A stretch of 55,284 bases of DNA from an uncultured Lachnospiraceae bacterium (lineage in GTDB: Bacteria; Bacillota; Clostridia; Lachnospirales; Lachnospiraceae), in NCBI GenBank assembly GCA_900548905.1, contig URMK01000044.1, positions 1 to 55,284 on the forward strand, given 5' to 3'. Shown one piece after another: positions 35,465-42,999 of this stretch (the stretch's first letter is position 1; each line of letters opens with the position of its first letter). The notes beneath the pieces are model-generated. The model searched no databases. It was not told the origin of the DNA and was given only the letters and a program-made list of their open reading frames with translations. The translations under genes were made by a program, and so were the position numbers.

Positions 35465-36349
35465 ATGGTAGAAAAGGGAAAAGGGTTCCAAATTTTTGCC
35501 CACATCCTGCTGAGTTTTCTCATTATATGCGCGATTGCGCCTTTCATCCTGTTAATTATGTCCTCCTTCACCGAGGAACAGACCCTGATTACGAACGGCT
35601 ACAGCTTTTTTCCTGCAAAGTTCAGTACCTATGCCTATGAGTATCTGCTGACGAAGTCCGCCGCGGTGGTCCGCGGTTATGGCATTTCTTTTATGATAAC
35701 TCTGATCGGTACGGCGTGCAATCTGCTGTTCACCACCCTGTATGCCTATCCTCTCTCCCGGAAAGAACTGCCGGGCAGGAATATTTTTGCCTTTTATTTG
35801 TTCTTTACCATGCTTTTTTCCGGCGGCCTGGTGCCTTCTTATCTGATGTGGACCCAAACCTTCCATATCCGTAACACCATGTTCGCCCTGCTTATCCCCA
35901 ACCTGCTGATGAGCGCTTTCAACGTCATTATGATGCGAACCTATTTCTCTGCCAACATCCCGGATGCCGTCATCGAGGCAGCACGGGTAGACGGTGCAAA
36001 TGAGTTCAAAATCCTCTTCGGCATCGTACTTCCTATGGCCCTGCCTATCATTGCCACAATAGGCCTGTTGGTCGGACTGGCTTATTGGAACGACTGGATG
36101 AACGGTCTGTACTATCTCAACGATGACCGGATGTTCAGCATCCAGGTATTGCTGATGAACATCCAGCGTGATTTGGATTCCCTGCGGCAACAGGCGCAGT
36201 CCGGCGGTAATATAAACACCGCCGATCTGCCTTCCACCTCCGTCCGGATGGCACTGACCGTAATGGGTGTTCTGCCGATCATGATTATTTATCCTTTTCT
36301 TCAAAAATATTTTGTCAAAGGTATTGCTATCGGCGCCGTTAAGGGTTAG
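35465..36349 (+). CDS. carbohydrate ABC permease, LplC-like, module 3
   Basis: 294 residues, six membrane segments. The EAA loop is IEAARVDGANEFKILFGIVL and the end PFLQKYFVKGIAIGAVKG. AAGGAGG precedes the ATG. It is last in module 3; no hydrolase gene follows on this strand, unlike modules 1 and 2, and a strong terminator ends the transcript. The convergent oxidoreductase/isomerase cluster lies just beyond. Confidence 0.92.
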   Translation: MVEKGKGFQIFAHILLSFLIICAIAPFILLIMSSFTEEQTLITNGYSFFPAKFSTYAYEYLLTKSAAVVRGYGISFMITLIGTACNLLFTTLYAYPLSRKELPGRNIFAFYLFFTMLFSGGLVPSYLMWTQTFHIRNTMFALLIPNLLMSAFNVIMMRTYFSANIPDAVIEAARVDGANEFKILFGIVLPMALPIIATIGLLVGLAYWNDWMNGLYYLNDDRMFSIQVLLMNIQRDLDSLRQQAQSGGNINTADLPSTSVRMALTVMGVLPIMIIYPFLQKYFVKGIAIGAVKG

Positions 36350-36425
36350 GCGCAAATGGAAAAAGACGGTTGGTCCGGCGGGCGGAAACCCCGCTTTGCA
36401 GGGTACAGCCGGCCGCCTTACGCGG

Positions 36426-36463
36426 TATAATTGCGCTGTCTGGCAACAGGCAGCGCAATTATA
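36426..36463 (+). terminator. rho-independent terminator of module 3
   Basis: TATAATTGCGCTG and CAGCGCAATTATA form a perfect 13-bp stem with a 12-base loop, followed by TTTTCATCT. It lies 77 bases after the last permease gene. Confidence 0.85.
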
Positions 36464-36501
36464 TTTTCATCTCTATTATACTTTCCGCAAAAATTAAAAT
36501 A

Positions 36502-36534
36502 TGGCTGCCGAAATACTAAACACTTCGGCAGCCA
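36502..36534 (-). terminator. rho-independent terminator of the isomerase cluster
   Basis: TGGCTGCCGAA and TTCGGCAGCCA form a perfect 11-bp stem; on the minus strand ATTTTAATTTTT follows. It lies 32 bases after the stop of the last isomerase gene and ends the five-gene cluster. Confidence 0.85.
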
Positions 36535-36566
36535 CATCTTGTTATATCACTCTTCGTTCAATCCTT

Positions 36567-37343
36567 CTACAGTATCAGTCCCCGGAAATAGTTAATGGTG
36601 AAATCAATCCCCTTCTCTCCAAGCGTACCCTTCCAGGTTTGGGAATGCGGCTCAATACTCAGCCTGCCGTCGTATCCTTTGGCATACAGCGCGGAAAGGA
36701 AAGCGCCCCAGTTAGTCTGATCCAGCCCCGCAGGCGGATCGTCAAACCGTTCCCCTCCGATAACAAGGGAGCCCTTCAGATGTACATGTACAAAACGGTC
36801 TCCCCAGTCCTTTGTCTCCTGAAGATAATCCCCTCCGTCATAAATGCAGTGGGAAGGATCATACTTGATAAACAGATCCTTCAAATAGCCATGAATCACC
36901 GTATATGCCATGGGGTTACATACAAAATTATTCCAACGGCAGTTATAAACCGCGATTTTTACTTTCTTTTCCCTGCCGTAAGCGATTAGCTTTTCGAAAT
37001 ATGCGATGGCAAAGCTGCAGTTTTCATAATAGGAAAGCTCTTCCACATAGTTACAGCCTGTGATATACACACCGCAGTCCAAACGGGCCGTGGCGTCTAT
37101 CAGCCTGTATTCCAGCTCCAGTTCTTCCTGACAGATGCCGTCCCTGCTGATCCGGTCGCTGCCCCAGCGGCCAACGGCTCCCACCGGCATTTCATACGCC
37201 TTACTGAAGCGGATGACCTGATCCAGATGTTCCAAAAAATCCTCTGCCCTGTCGTTCACATCCAATTCCACAAAAGAAAGGCCGCGCTCTTTCGCTTTCC
37301 GGAAATCTTCTTCTTCTATCCATGAAATAATCCCTAATTCCAT
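36567..37343 (-). CDS. sugar phosphate isomerase/epimerase-like TIM barrel (cluster gene 5)
   Basis: 258 residues. The AP-endonuclease-2-like fold is indicated by IKYDPSHCIYDGGDYL (Asp, His ligands), RFVHVHLKG (His) and LSIEPHS (Glu). The strand that normally gives the first Glu ligand reads KIAVYNCRWNNF, so one of the four usual metal-binding residues is replaced. It may form a subfamily with altered metal use or chemistry. It is the last gene of the cluster, with the hairpin at 37379-37412 just upstream. Confidence 0.82.
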   Translation of the reverse strand: MELGIISWIEEEDFRKAKERGLSFVELDVNDRAEDFLEHLDQVIRFSKAYEMPVGAVGRWGSDRISRDGICQEELELEYRLIDATARLDCGVYITGCNYVEELSYYENCSFAIAYFEKLIAYGREKKVKIAVYNCRWNNFVCNPMAYTVIHGYLKDLFIKYDPSHCIYDGGDYLQETKDWGDRFVHVHLKGSLVIGGERFDDPPAGLDQTNWGAFLSALYAKGYDGRLSIEPHSQTWKGTLGEKGIDFTINYFRGLIL

Positions 37344-37378
37344 TTTCTGCCTCCCGTCCCCAGCGGCTTTTTCCCGGT

Positions 37379-37412
37379 GCCGGAAGGCGCCTTAATCCTG
37401 GCGCCTTCCGGC
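37379..37412. other. 13-bp perfect hairpin between cluster genes
   Basis: GCCGGAAGGCGCC and GGCGCCTTCCGGC with an 8-base loop, in the gap between the oxidoreductase (ends 37440) and the last isomerase (starts 37343). No T run follows on the minus strand, so a processing or stabilising role within the transcript is more likely than full termination. Confidence 0.55.
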
Positions 37413-37439
37413 GGCACCAACCCCGGTGGACATCTCCAT

Positions 37440-38516
37440 TTATTTAAAATATACGGTTTTCCCGCTCTTAGCCGCCTCATATACCGCTTCCAGAATCTGT
37501 GTCACCACAAGTGCCTGTTCCGGCTTCACCGTAAGGGGCTCCCCGTTCATGACCGCATTGTAAAAAATCCTCTGCTCCACATCATCCGCTTTTTCTGCAG
37601 CCCCGTCAAAAAAGGCCACGCCGCCCGCACTGAAATCCGGTGTTTCCACACACTGCCTGCCATACTCCACCTTGTTGATGCGCAGGCCTTCCGCCATATC
37701 GGCGCCGGCTTTGGTGCCGCAGAGACTGGTCTGTGCCTCTCCTACATCCAGGCTGTTGATCGCCCATGAGGATTCCAGCACGATAGTGGCTCCGTTTTTC
37801 ATCTTAATGAATCCGAAGGCAGAATCCTCCACCGTAAACTTCGTGGGATCCCAGTCCCCCCAGGCATTGCCTGTTTCCGTCTGGTCCGCCAGCTTGCGGA
37901 ACACGGATCCGGTCACAGACTCAGGCTCATAATTGTCCATCATCCACAGCGTCAGATCCAGCGCGTGGGTTCCGATATCGATCAGCGGCCCGCCGCCCTG
38001 TTTTTCTTCATCAATAAATACCCCCCAGGTAGGAACGGCCCTTCTGCGGATGGCATGGGCTTTCGCATAATAAATATCGCCCAGATCGCCGTTTTCACAG
38101 GCACGTTTCAAGTACTGGGAATCTGACCTGTAGCGGTTCTGATAGCCAATGGTGAGGATTTTTCCCGTCTCTTTGGCTGTTTCCACCATTTCTTTGGCTT
38201 CCGCATATGTTTTTGCCATGGGTTTTTCACACATTACATGCTTTCCGGCCTTCAGCGCGGCAATAGTAACGGGCGCGTGGGCGTTATTGGGGGTAAGGAC
38301 ATAAACCGCGTCCAGCTCCTCCTGTAACAGCTCCTGATAATCCGTATAGACCCTTGCATCAGGTGTGCCATATTCTTCCTTTGCCTTAACCGCACGTTCC
38401 TCTATCAGATCGCAGAACGCCACAGCCTCAAAATTTCCGCTTCTTTTGATAGCAGGCAGGTGCTTCCCGTTTGCGATTCCCCCGCATCCTACAATACCAA
38501 TTCTCATTGTTTTCAT
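37440..38516 (-). CDS. Gfo/Idh/MocA family oxidoreductase (cluster gene 4)
   Basis: 358 residues from the ATG at 38516 (AAGGAT upstream; an in-frame TTG three codons earlier is less likely). A Rossmann domain with GIVGCGGIANGKHLP leads to the family signature MCEKPMAKT near residue 95, whose Lys is catalytic. The C-terminal domain contains GGGPLIDIGTHALDL. It should oxidise or reduce a sugar, inositol or glycoside hydroxyl with NAD(P). It sits between two TIM-barrel isomerase genes. Confidence 0.9.
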   Translation of the reverse strand: MKTMRIGIVGCGGIANGKHLPAIKRSGNFEAVAFCDLIEERAVKAKEEYGTPDARVYTDYQELLQEELDAVYVLTPNNAHAPVTIAALKAGKHVMCEKPMAKTYAEAKEMVETAKETGKILTIGYQNRYRSDSQYLKRACENGDLGDIYYAKAHAIRRRAVPTWGVFIDEEKQGGGPLIDIGTHALDLTLWMMDNYEPESVTGSVFRKLADQTETGNAWGDWDPTKFTVEDSAFGFIKMKNGATIVLESSWAINSLDVGEAQTSLCGTKAGADMAEGLRINKVEYGRQCVETPDFSAGGVAFFDGAAEKADDVEQRIFYNAVMNGEPLTVKPEQALVVTQILEAVYEAAKSGKTVYFK

Positions 38517-38554
38517 ACTATGCAAATCCTTTCTTAATCCGGTCTGCCGCTCTC

Positions 38555-39316
38555 TTACTCCATGATGTTCCTGAGATAACAGACACTCTTTTTCATGTTT
38601 TCCATGGGGCTTCCAAAGAAATGATCATCCTGTTCCACTACAAGCCATTTAGCGCCGCACTCCTGTGCTTTTTCCGCAATTGCCTTGATATCCTGCTCAC
38701 CTTCTCCTACGGCAACCAGCTTTACGTCATCATCCCGGATGAAGTCCTTAATATGTACGAGCGGACACCTTTCCCGGTATTTCTCCAGATACCCTAAAGG
38801 ATCTTCCCCCGCCACTTTAACCCAGCAGGTATCCAATTCGGTTTCCAGATCATCCGGGCTTTGGGATGCATAAAGTTCATCCAAAGGTGTTTTCCCGTCC
38901 GCCGCTTTTTCAAATTCGAACCCATGATTATGATACAGAAGCTTCATACCGTATTTTCTGCATTCACCGGCGATTACCGGAATCGCTGCCAGAAATTCTT
39001 CATATCTGCTGCCGCCGTACCTGCATTCCTCCGAAATGCTGGGAATGGCCACGTAGCTGCAGCCGATGCTGTGATACGCCCTGACCGTGTTCTCCAGATC
39101 CTTATCCAACTCCTCAAAGGGCACATGAGCTCCCACCGGAACCAGATTCGCCTCTCCCAGCCACCCTCTGATTTCCTCAGGTGTTTTGCCATAGAGCCCG
39201 GCCAGCTCCACCCCGTCATACCCCAGCGCTTTCAGCTGTTTCATTGTCCCCGCAAAATCAGCGCCTGCTTCTTCCCGCACCGAATAGACCTGTACGGCGA
39301 TTGGCATTTTTTTCAT
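38555..39316 (-). CDS. sugar phosphate isomerase/epimerase-like TIM barrel (cluster gene 3)
   Basis: 253 residues. The family is shown by IAVQVYSVRE at the start, KLLYHNHGFEFE (His/Glu in the typical YHNH form), LDTCWVKVAGEDP, CPLVHIKDF and LVVEQDDHF. This form resembles IolE-type and related isomerases, not true endonucleases. GGGAGGGAAA precedes the ATG. It lies 38 bases upstream of the next oxidoreductase gene, and the palindrome at 39350 separates it from the previous gene. Confidence 0.88.
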   Translation of the reverse strand: MKKMPIAVQVYSVREEAGADFAGTMKQLKALGYDGVELAGLYGKTPEEIRGWLGEANLVPVGAHVPFEELDKDLENTVRAYHSIGCSYVAIPSISEECRYGGSRYEEFLAAIPVIAGECRKYGMKLLYHNHGFEFEKAADGKTPLDELYASQSPDDLETELDTCWVKVAGEDPLGYLEKYRERCPLVHIKDFIRDDDVKLVAVGEGEQDIKAIAEKAQECGAKWLVVEQDDHFFGSPMENMKKSVCYLRNIME

Positions 39317-39349
39317 GAAATTTCCCTCCCGTTCAATTAGTTATTATCC

Positions 39350-39379
39350 GTAACAGTTCAGACAAGTCTGAACCGTTAC
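39350..39379. repeat. REP-like palindromic element, copy 1
   Basis: 14-base arms GTAACnGTTCAGAC and GTCTGAACnGTTAC around AA, one mismatched pair. The right end overlaps the first base of the oxidoreductase stop codon. A related copy is at 40453-40482 and half-sites are at 48-61 and 7446-7455. Confidence 0.7.
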
Positions 39380-40434
39380 TATGATTCCTCTTCAAAATTT
39401 ACCACCTGTTTTTGCTCCGCCGATTCAAAAACCGCTTCCATGAGACGCATCACCCGCATGACTTCGTCCAGTTTGATCCTGCTTTCCTGTTTTCCCTCCA
39501 GCACAGCCATCACGTTCTCATAGAATTCCCGGATATCACCGGATACATCGGGAAGCTCTTCCGTATAAATACTGTCATCTCTTCTTGGGGCCATGGTTTT
39601 GGTCAGGCCTGCTGCGGTAATTACAGGTACCACGTCTTTCTCATCCATGCCGTTTGCGCGGACAATACGTCCGTTCCTGTCCCAATCCTCAATCAAGGCA
39701 CTGCCGTTTGCGCCAAGGACATACCATCTGGGCAGCTGGATAAAATTGCTCGTCCCCACCTCCACAAGTATGTGAACGCCATTGGCAAATCCCAGATCCG
39801 CAGTAAACCCGTCATCCACAAGCTGGTTAGTCACATGCGTAACCGTAGCATATACGGTACGCAGCTTCACGCCGGGATAAAACAGAAGCGCCTGATCCAG
39901 CAGATGAACCCCCCAGTCCAGGACCATTCCTCCGCCATGCTCCTTTTCCTGCCGCCAATCCCCGGGGATTCCCCTGGAACCATGGACTCTGGATTCAATC
40001 CGAAAGACCTCTCCCAGCTTCCCTTCTTCCAGAATCCGCTTTACGGTCAAAAAGTCTTCATCCCACCGGCGGTTTTGGTGAACGGTCAGAAAACGGCCCG
40101 TTCTGTCCGCTGCATCCATCATTTCCTGCAAATCTGTACTGCTGAGGGTTACCGGCTTTTCCGAAACCACATTTTTCCCTGCTTCCAATGCCGCTATGGC
40201 TACACTCTTATGTACGTCATTAGGAGCGGCGATCAGCACCAGATCCACCTGTGGATCTGCGAGCAGCTCCTCCAGCCCGGAATAAACCCGGACGGAGAGG
40301 GTTCCGGCATAATCGCGCCGTTCCTCTTTAATGTCCCAGATGCCGGCCACTTCCAGATCTTCCAGGTTCTTAATCAGATCGAAATGCCAGCCGGCCATGC
40401 CGCCGAAACCGACCATTGCTATTTTATGCTTCAT
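39379..40434 (-). CDS. Gfo/Idh/MocA family oxidoreductase (cluster gene 2)
   Basis: 351 residues. The nucleotide-binding start is IAMVGFGGMAGWHFD, the signature VSEKPVTLS lies near 93-101, and GGGMVLDWGVHLLDQ marks the substrate domain with the conserved Asp/His. It is clearly distinct from cluster gene 4, so two different oxidation/reduction steps are implied. GAGGAGA precedes the ATG. Palindromic repeats flank it on both sides. Confidence 0.9.
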   Translation of the reverse strand: MKHKIAMVGFGGMAGWHFDLIKNLEDLEVAGIWDIKEERRDYAGTLSVRVYSGLEELLADPQVDLVLIAAPNDVHKSVAIAALEAGKNVVSEKPVTLSSTDLQEMMDAADRTGRFLTVHQNRRWDEDFLTVKRILEEGKLGEVFRIESRVHGSRGIPGDWRQEKEHGGGMVLDWGVHLLDQALLFYPGVKLRTVYATVTHVTNQLVDDGFTADLGFANGVHILVEVGTSNFIQLPRWYVLGANGSALIEDWDRNGRIVRANGMDEKDVVPVITAAGLTKTMAPRRDDSIYTEELPDVSGDIREFYENVMAVLEGKQESRIKLDEVMRVMRLMEAVFESAEQKQVVNFEEES

Positions 40435-40452
40435 GATGTCTCCTCGTATAGC

Positions 40453-40482
40453 GTAACGGTTCGGACAAGTCTGAACGGTTAC
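40453..40482. repeat. REP-like palindromic element, copy 2
   Basis: GTAACGGTTCGGAC and GTCTGAACGGTTAC around AA; same layout and length as the copy at 39350 with two mismatched pairs. It lies between the first isomerase and the first oxidoreductase of the cluster. Confidence 0.7.
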
Positions 40483-40500
40483 TGTATATTTTCCTGTGCT

Positions 40501-41472
40501 TTAAGCCCAGAACATATTACCCTTTTCTTCATATATTAATACATTTTTCAGGAACTGAATAGCTTTCAGCAACCCTTCCCTGCCGGACATCAGGCTGTCT
40601 TCATGCTCAATACTTATCGCATAGTCATATCCCGCCAGACGCAGTTCCGAAATAATCGCTTTCCAGTACTCCTCCCCATGTCCGTATCCCACAGCGCGGA
40701 AAATCCAGGAACGATCCACTTCATTCCCATAATGTCCCGTGTCCAGGACACCGTTCAGCGCGGTATTAATGGAATCCACTTTCGTATCCTTAGCGTGGAA
40801 ATGGAACAAAGCTCCGGCCTTTCCAAGTTCACGGATACATGCGCAAGGGTCCATTCCCTGCCAGATCAGATGGCTGGGGTCAAAATTGGCTCCGATTTCC
40901 GGTCCGACGGCTTCCCTGAGACGCAGCAATGTCTTTGTGTTATAAACGCAGAATCCCGGATGCAGCTCTAATGCGATTCTATGAACGCCATGCGCCCTGG
41001 CAAATGCTGCTTTTTCCTTCCAGTACGGGATCAGCACCTCATTCCATTGATATTCCAGGATCTGTGAAAAGTCATCCGGCCAGGGGCAGGTCACCCAATT
41101 GGGCACAGCATCCTGCGGACTCCCTCCGGGACACCCGGAAAACGTATTTACCACCGGTACCCCAAGCTTTTCAGCCAGAAGAATGGCATTCGTCAGATCA
41201 TCATCAAAAGCTTTCGCCACTGCCTTGTCAGGATGCACCATGTTACCATGACTGCTGAGGGCACTGATTTCCAGGCCGTACTTATGCAGGATATCCATAA
41301 ACTCTTTCCGCTTTTCCTCATCCGCCAGCAGCTGTGCCGCATCACAGTGAGCTTTCCCCGGAAAACCGCCGCATCCGATTTCCACCATCTGTACCCCGTT
41401 TTCGGCAAGAAATTTACATGCGTTATCAAATGACAGGTCTCCCAATGCAACTGTTAAAGTCCCCAATTTCAT
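40501..41472 (-). CDS. sugar phosphate isomerase/epimerase-like TIM barrel (cluster gene 1)
   Basis: 323 residues, longer than the other two. All four expected metal ligands are seen: ALELHPGF (Glu), GANFDPSHL (Asp), LFHFHAKDT (His) and AISIEHEDS (Glu). The segment NTFSGCPGGSP is typical of a subgroup found next to Gfo/Idh/MocA enzymes. It starts at 41472 behind AGGAGA and is the first gene of the cluster; a promoter is expected in the 41473-41543 stretch but none stands out. Confidence 0.9.
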   Translation of the reverse strand: MKLGTLTVALGDLSFDNACKFLAENGVQMVEIGCGGFPGKAHCDAAQLLADEEKRKEFMDILHKYGLEISALSSHGNMVHPDKAVAKAFDDDLTNAILLAEKLGVPVVNTFSGCPGGSPQDAVPNWVTCPWPDDFSQILEYQWNEVLIPYWKEKAAFARAHGVHRIALELHPGFCVYNTKTLLRLREAVGPEIGANFDPSHLIWQGMDPCACIRELGKAGALFHFHAKDTKVDSINTALNGVLDTGHYGNEVDRSWIFRAVGYGHGEEYWKAIISELRLAGYDYAISIEHEDSLMSGREGLLKAIQFLKNVLIYEEKGNMFWA

Positions 41473-41543
41473 TTTTATATTCTCCTATCTCAAATTTGGA
41501 TTTTTTGTGAGAGCACAAAATTGCGTTCCGACAAAGACATTAT

Positions 41544-41582
41544 AAAAAAATCAGCAGAAGATTGATAGGATTCCTCTGCTGA
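41544..41582 (-). terminator. rho-independent terminator of the cupin-AraC gene
   Basis: TCAGCAGA and TCTGCTGA form a perfect 8-bp stem with a 16-base loop; on the minus strand it runs directly into seven T (41544-41550). It separates the AraC regulator from the isomerase cluster. Confidence 0.8.
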
Positions 41583-41586
41583 AAGC

Positions 41587-41607
41587 ACATATGATTCTGC
41601 TGTTTTT
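41587..41607 (-). repeat. copy of a short element shared with two promoters
   Basis: Minus strand AAAAACAGCAGAATCATATGT differs by one base from the sequence at the AraC promoter (42611-42631) and is related to the CRISPR promoter (45951-45971). Here no -10 hexamer follows, so it is probably not a promoter. Confidence 0.5.
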
Positions 41608-41670
41608 TATTCGAGAAGCGTAGAGCAGAACAGATACCCATAAACATTCGTTCCTCGCTTTCACGTCATT

Positions 41671-42537
41671 TCAAATTTGTTGTCCCGTTGCCTGCGGCGG
41701 GGTGTTTGACCTTTTTATTATGTCCAGGGGAGTGCAGCCGTAAAACCTCCGGAACATCCTGCCAAAGTTGTTATAATCCGAAAATCCCACCGCATCGGCC
41801 ACCTCCGCCACCGTATAATAATCCCCCTTTTTCAGCAGGTGCATGGCCTTTTTCAGGCGTATTCCGTTAATATACTGAAGCGGCGGCATCCCCATGCTTT
41901 CTTTAAATAAATGGTTGAACCGGTCTTCACTCAAATGGAGCAGATCCGCCAGTTGCTTGTTATTGATAGCTTCCGTATAATGCTGCTCTATATATTGGTT
42001 TACCGTATTGAGCCGCTCCAGCTTCTTTCTGCGTTTTAAGCTGTCGCTGTCTGAGAGCATTTCCTGCACACAATTGCGCGACAGATAGGTAATTAACTGC
42101 AGCAGACCGCCTTTACAGGCCAGTTTATAACCAATATCCTTCTTCTCATTTTCATCATAAATCCTGCGCATGATCCGCCCAATTTCCGCATCATCCTTAA
42201 TCCAGGCCTGAAAAAGGATATTCTTGTCCGCCAGTTCTTCCGATAGAGCTTCCATCTCAAAAATCATCACCAGAACCTCCACCGGACTTCCGTAGCAGTA
42301 GCCGGCATGAAGAACATTGCTGTTGGCAATGACCAGATCTCCCTTTTCCCCCGGGATTTCCTGCTGATCCAAAAGGAATTTCGTCCTGCCCGAAACTACA
42401 TAGTGCAGTTCAATGTGCTCATGCCAGTGGGGCGCGAAATACCATCTTTTTTCATGAACCCGATTGATATGCAGCTGAATGGGAAATTCCTTGTCATTCA
42501 AAATCTTTTTCTCATAAAACTTTAATTCCTTTTCCAT
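41671..42537 (-). CDS. cupin-AraC family transcriptional regulator
   Basis: 288 residues from the ATG at 42537 (AGGAGG upstream; the frame is open further upstream, over the promoter and a membrane-protein remnant). An N-terminal sugar-sensing cupin (APHWHEHIELHYVVSG, then GEKGDLVIANSNVLHAGY) is followed by two AraC helix-turn-helices (about 185-280; LADLLHLSEDRFNHLFKESM, EVADAVGFSDYNNFGRMFRR). It probably controls the isomerase/oxidoreductase cluster immediately downstream, although it has its own terminator. Confidence 0.9.
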   Translation of the reverse strand: MEKELKFYEKKILNDKEFPIQLHINRVHEKRWYFAPHWHEHIELHYVVSGRTKFLLDQQEIPGEKGDLVIANSNVLHAGYCYGSPVEVLVMIFEMEALSEELADKNILFQAWIKDDAEIGRIMRRIYDENEKKDIGYKLACKGGLLQLITYLSRNCVQEMLSDSDSLKRRKKLERLNTVNQYIEQHYTEAINNKQLADLLHLSEDRFNHLFKESMGMPPLQYINGIRLKKAMHLLKKGDYYTVAEVADAVGFSDYNNFGRMFRRFYGCTPLDIIKRSNTPPQATGQQI

Positions 42538-42604
42538 CTGCGCGCCTCCTGGTATATCCCTCCCATAGAATAAGAACTGTCCCGGAAAAAAGTATGTTTT
42601 TGCC

Positions 42605-42633
42605 ATTATAACATATAATTCTGCTGTTTTTAA
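42605..42633 (-). promoter_or_regulatory. promoter of the cupin-AraC gene
   Basis: Minus strand TTAAAA (42628-42633), 17 bases, TATAAT (42605-42610), about 70 bases upstream of the start codon. The whole block 42610-42645 is nearly the same as the CRISPR-side promoter block 45950-45984. Confidence 0.65.
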
Positions 42634-42728
42634 GAGGGAATATTGATTACTCATTTTCCCGAAGATGTTCAATAATACTTCCTTTTGTGTTTTTCCAAAT
42701 ATAATCACCTGCGCCGCAGCACACAATA

Positions 42729-42965
42729 TCAGGATACCGCTAAATACCATAAGAATACCAATGCAGTTCCCCAGAACCTTAATCCGTGTTTCCGTAATCT
42801 CCATTTCACTGCTTCAAACGCATCCTTTTCCAGAACATATTCTGCACATTTGTTATCTTCTTTTTTATCTGCCCGATAAACCTGAATTATCTCAATTGTC
42901 CTTCTTATCAAACAGACCCCTATTGCGATAAAAAGGCCAATGACTGCCACACCTGTAAAACACAC
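42729..42965 (-). CDS. small membrane protein, possibly frameshifted
   Basis: 78 residues from a GTG start, with hydrophobic segments at about 5-20 and 60-78 and a charged middle (YRADKKEDNK). The overlapping second frame, read from about 42804 downward, encodes TRIKVLGNCIGILMVFSGIL, which looks more like a genuine membrane segment of small clostridial membrane proteins. A single-base shift near 42800 would join the two into one about 120-residue protein. Either this is an intact 78-residue protein or a broken longer one; the ribosome site is weak. Confidence 0.35.
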   Translation of the reverse strand: MCFTGVAVIGLFIAIGVCLIRRTIEIIQVYRADKKEDNKCAEYVLEKDAFEAVKWRLRKHGLRFWGTALVFLWYLAVS

Positions 42966-42999
42966 TGCTTCCAGCTAATAAAACCGCTACCGAAAGGAT

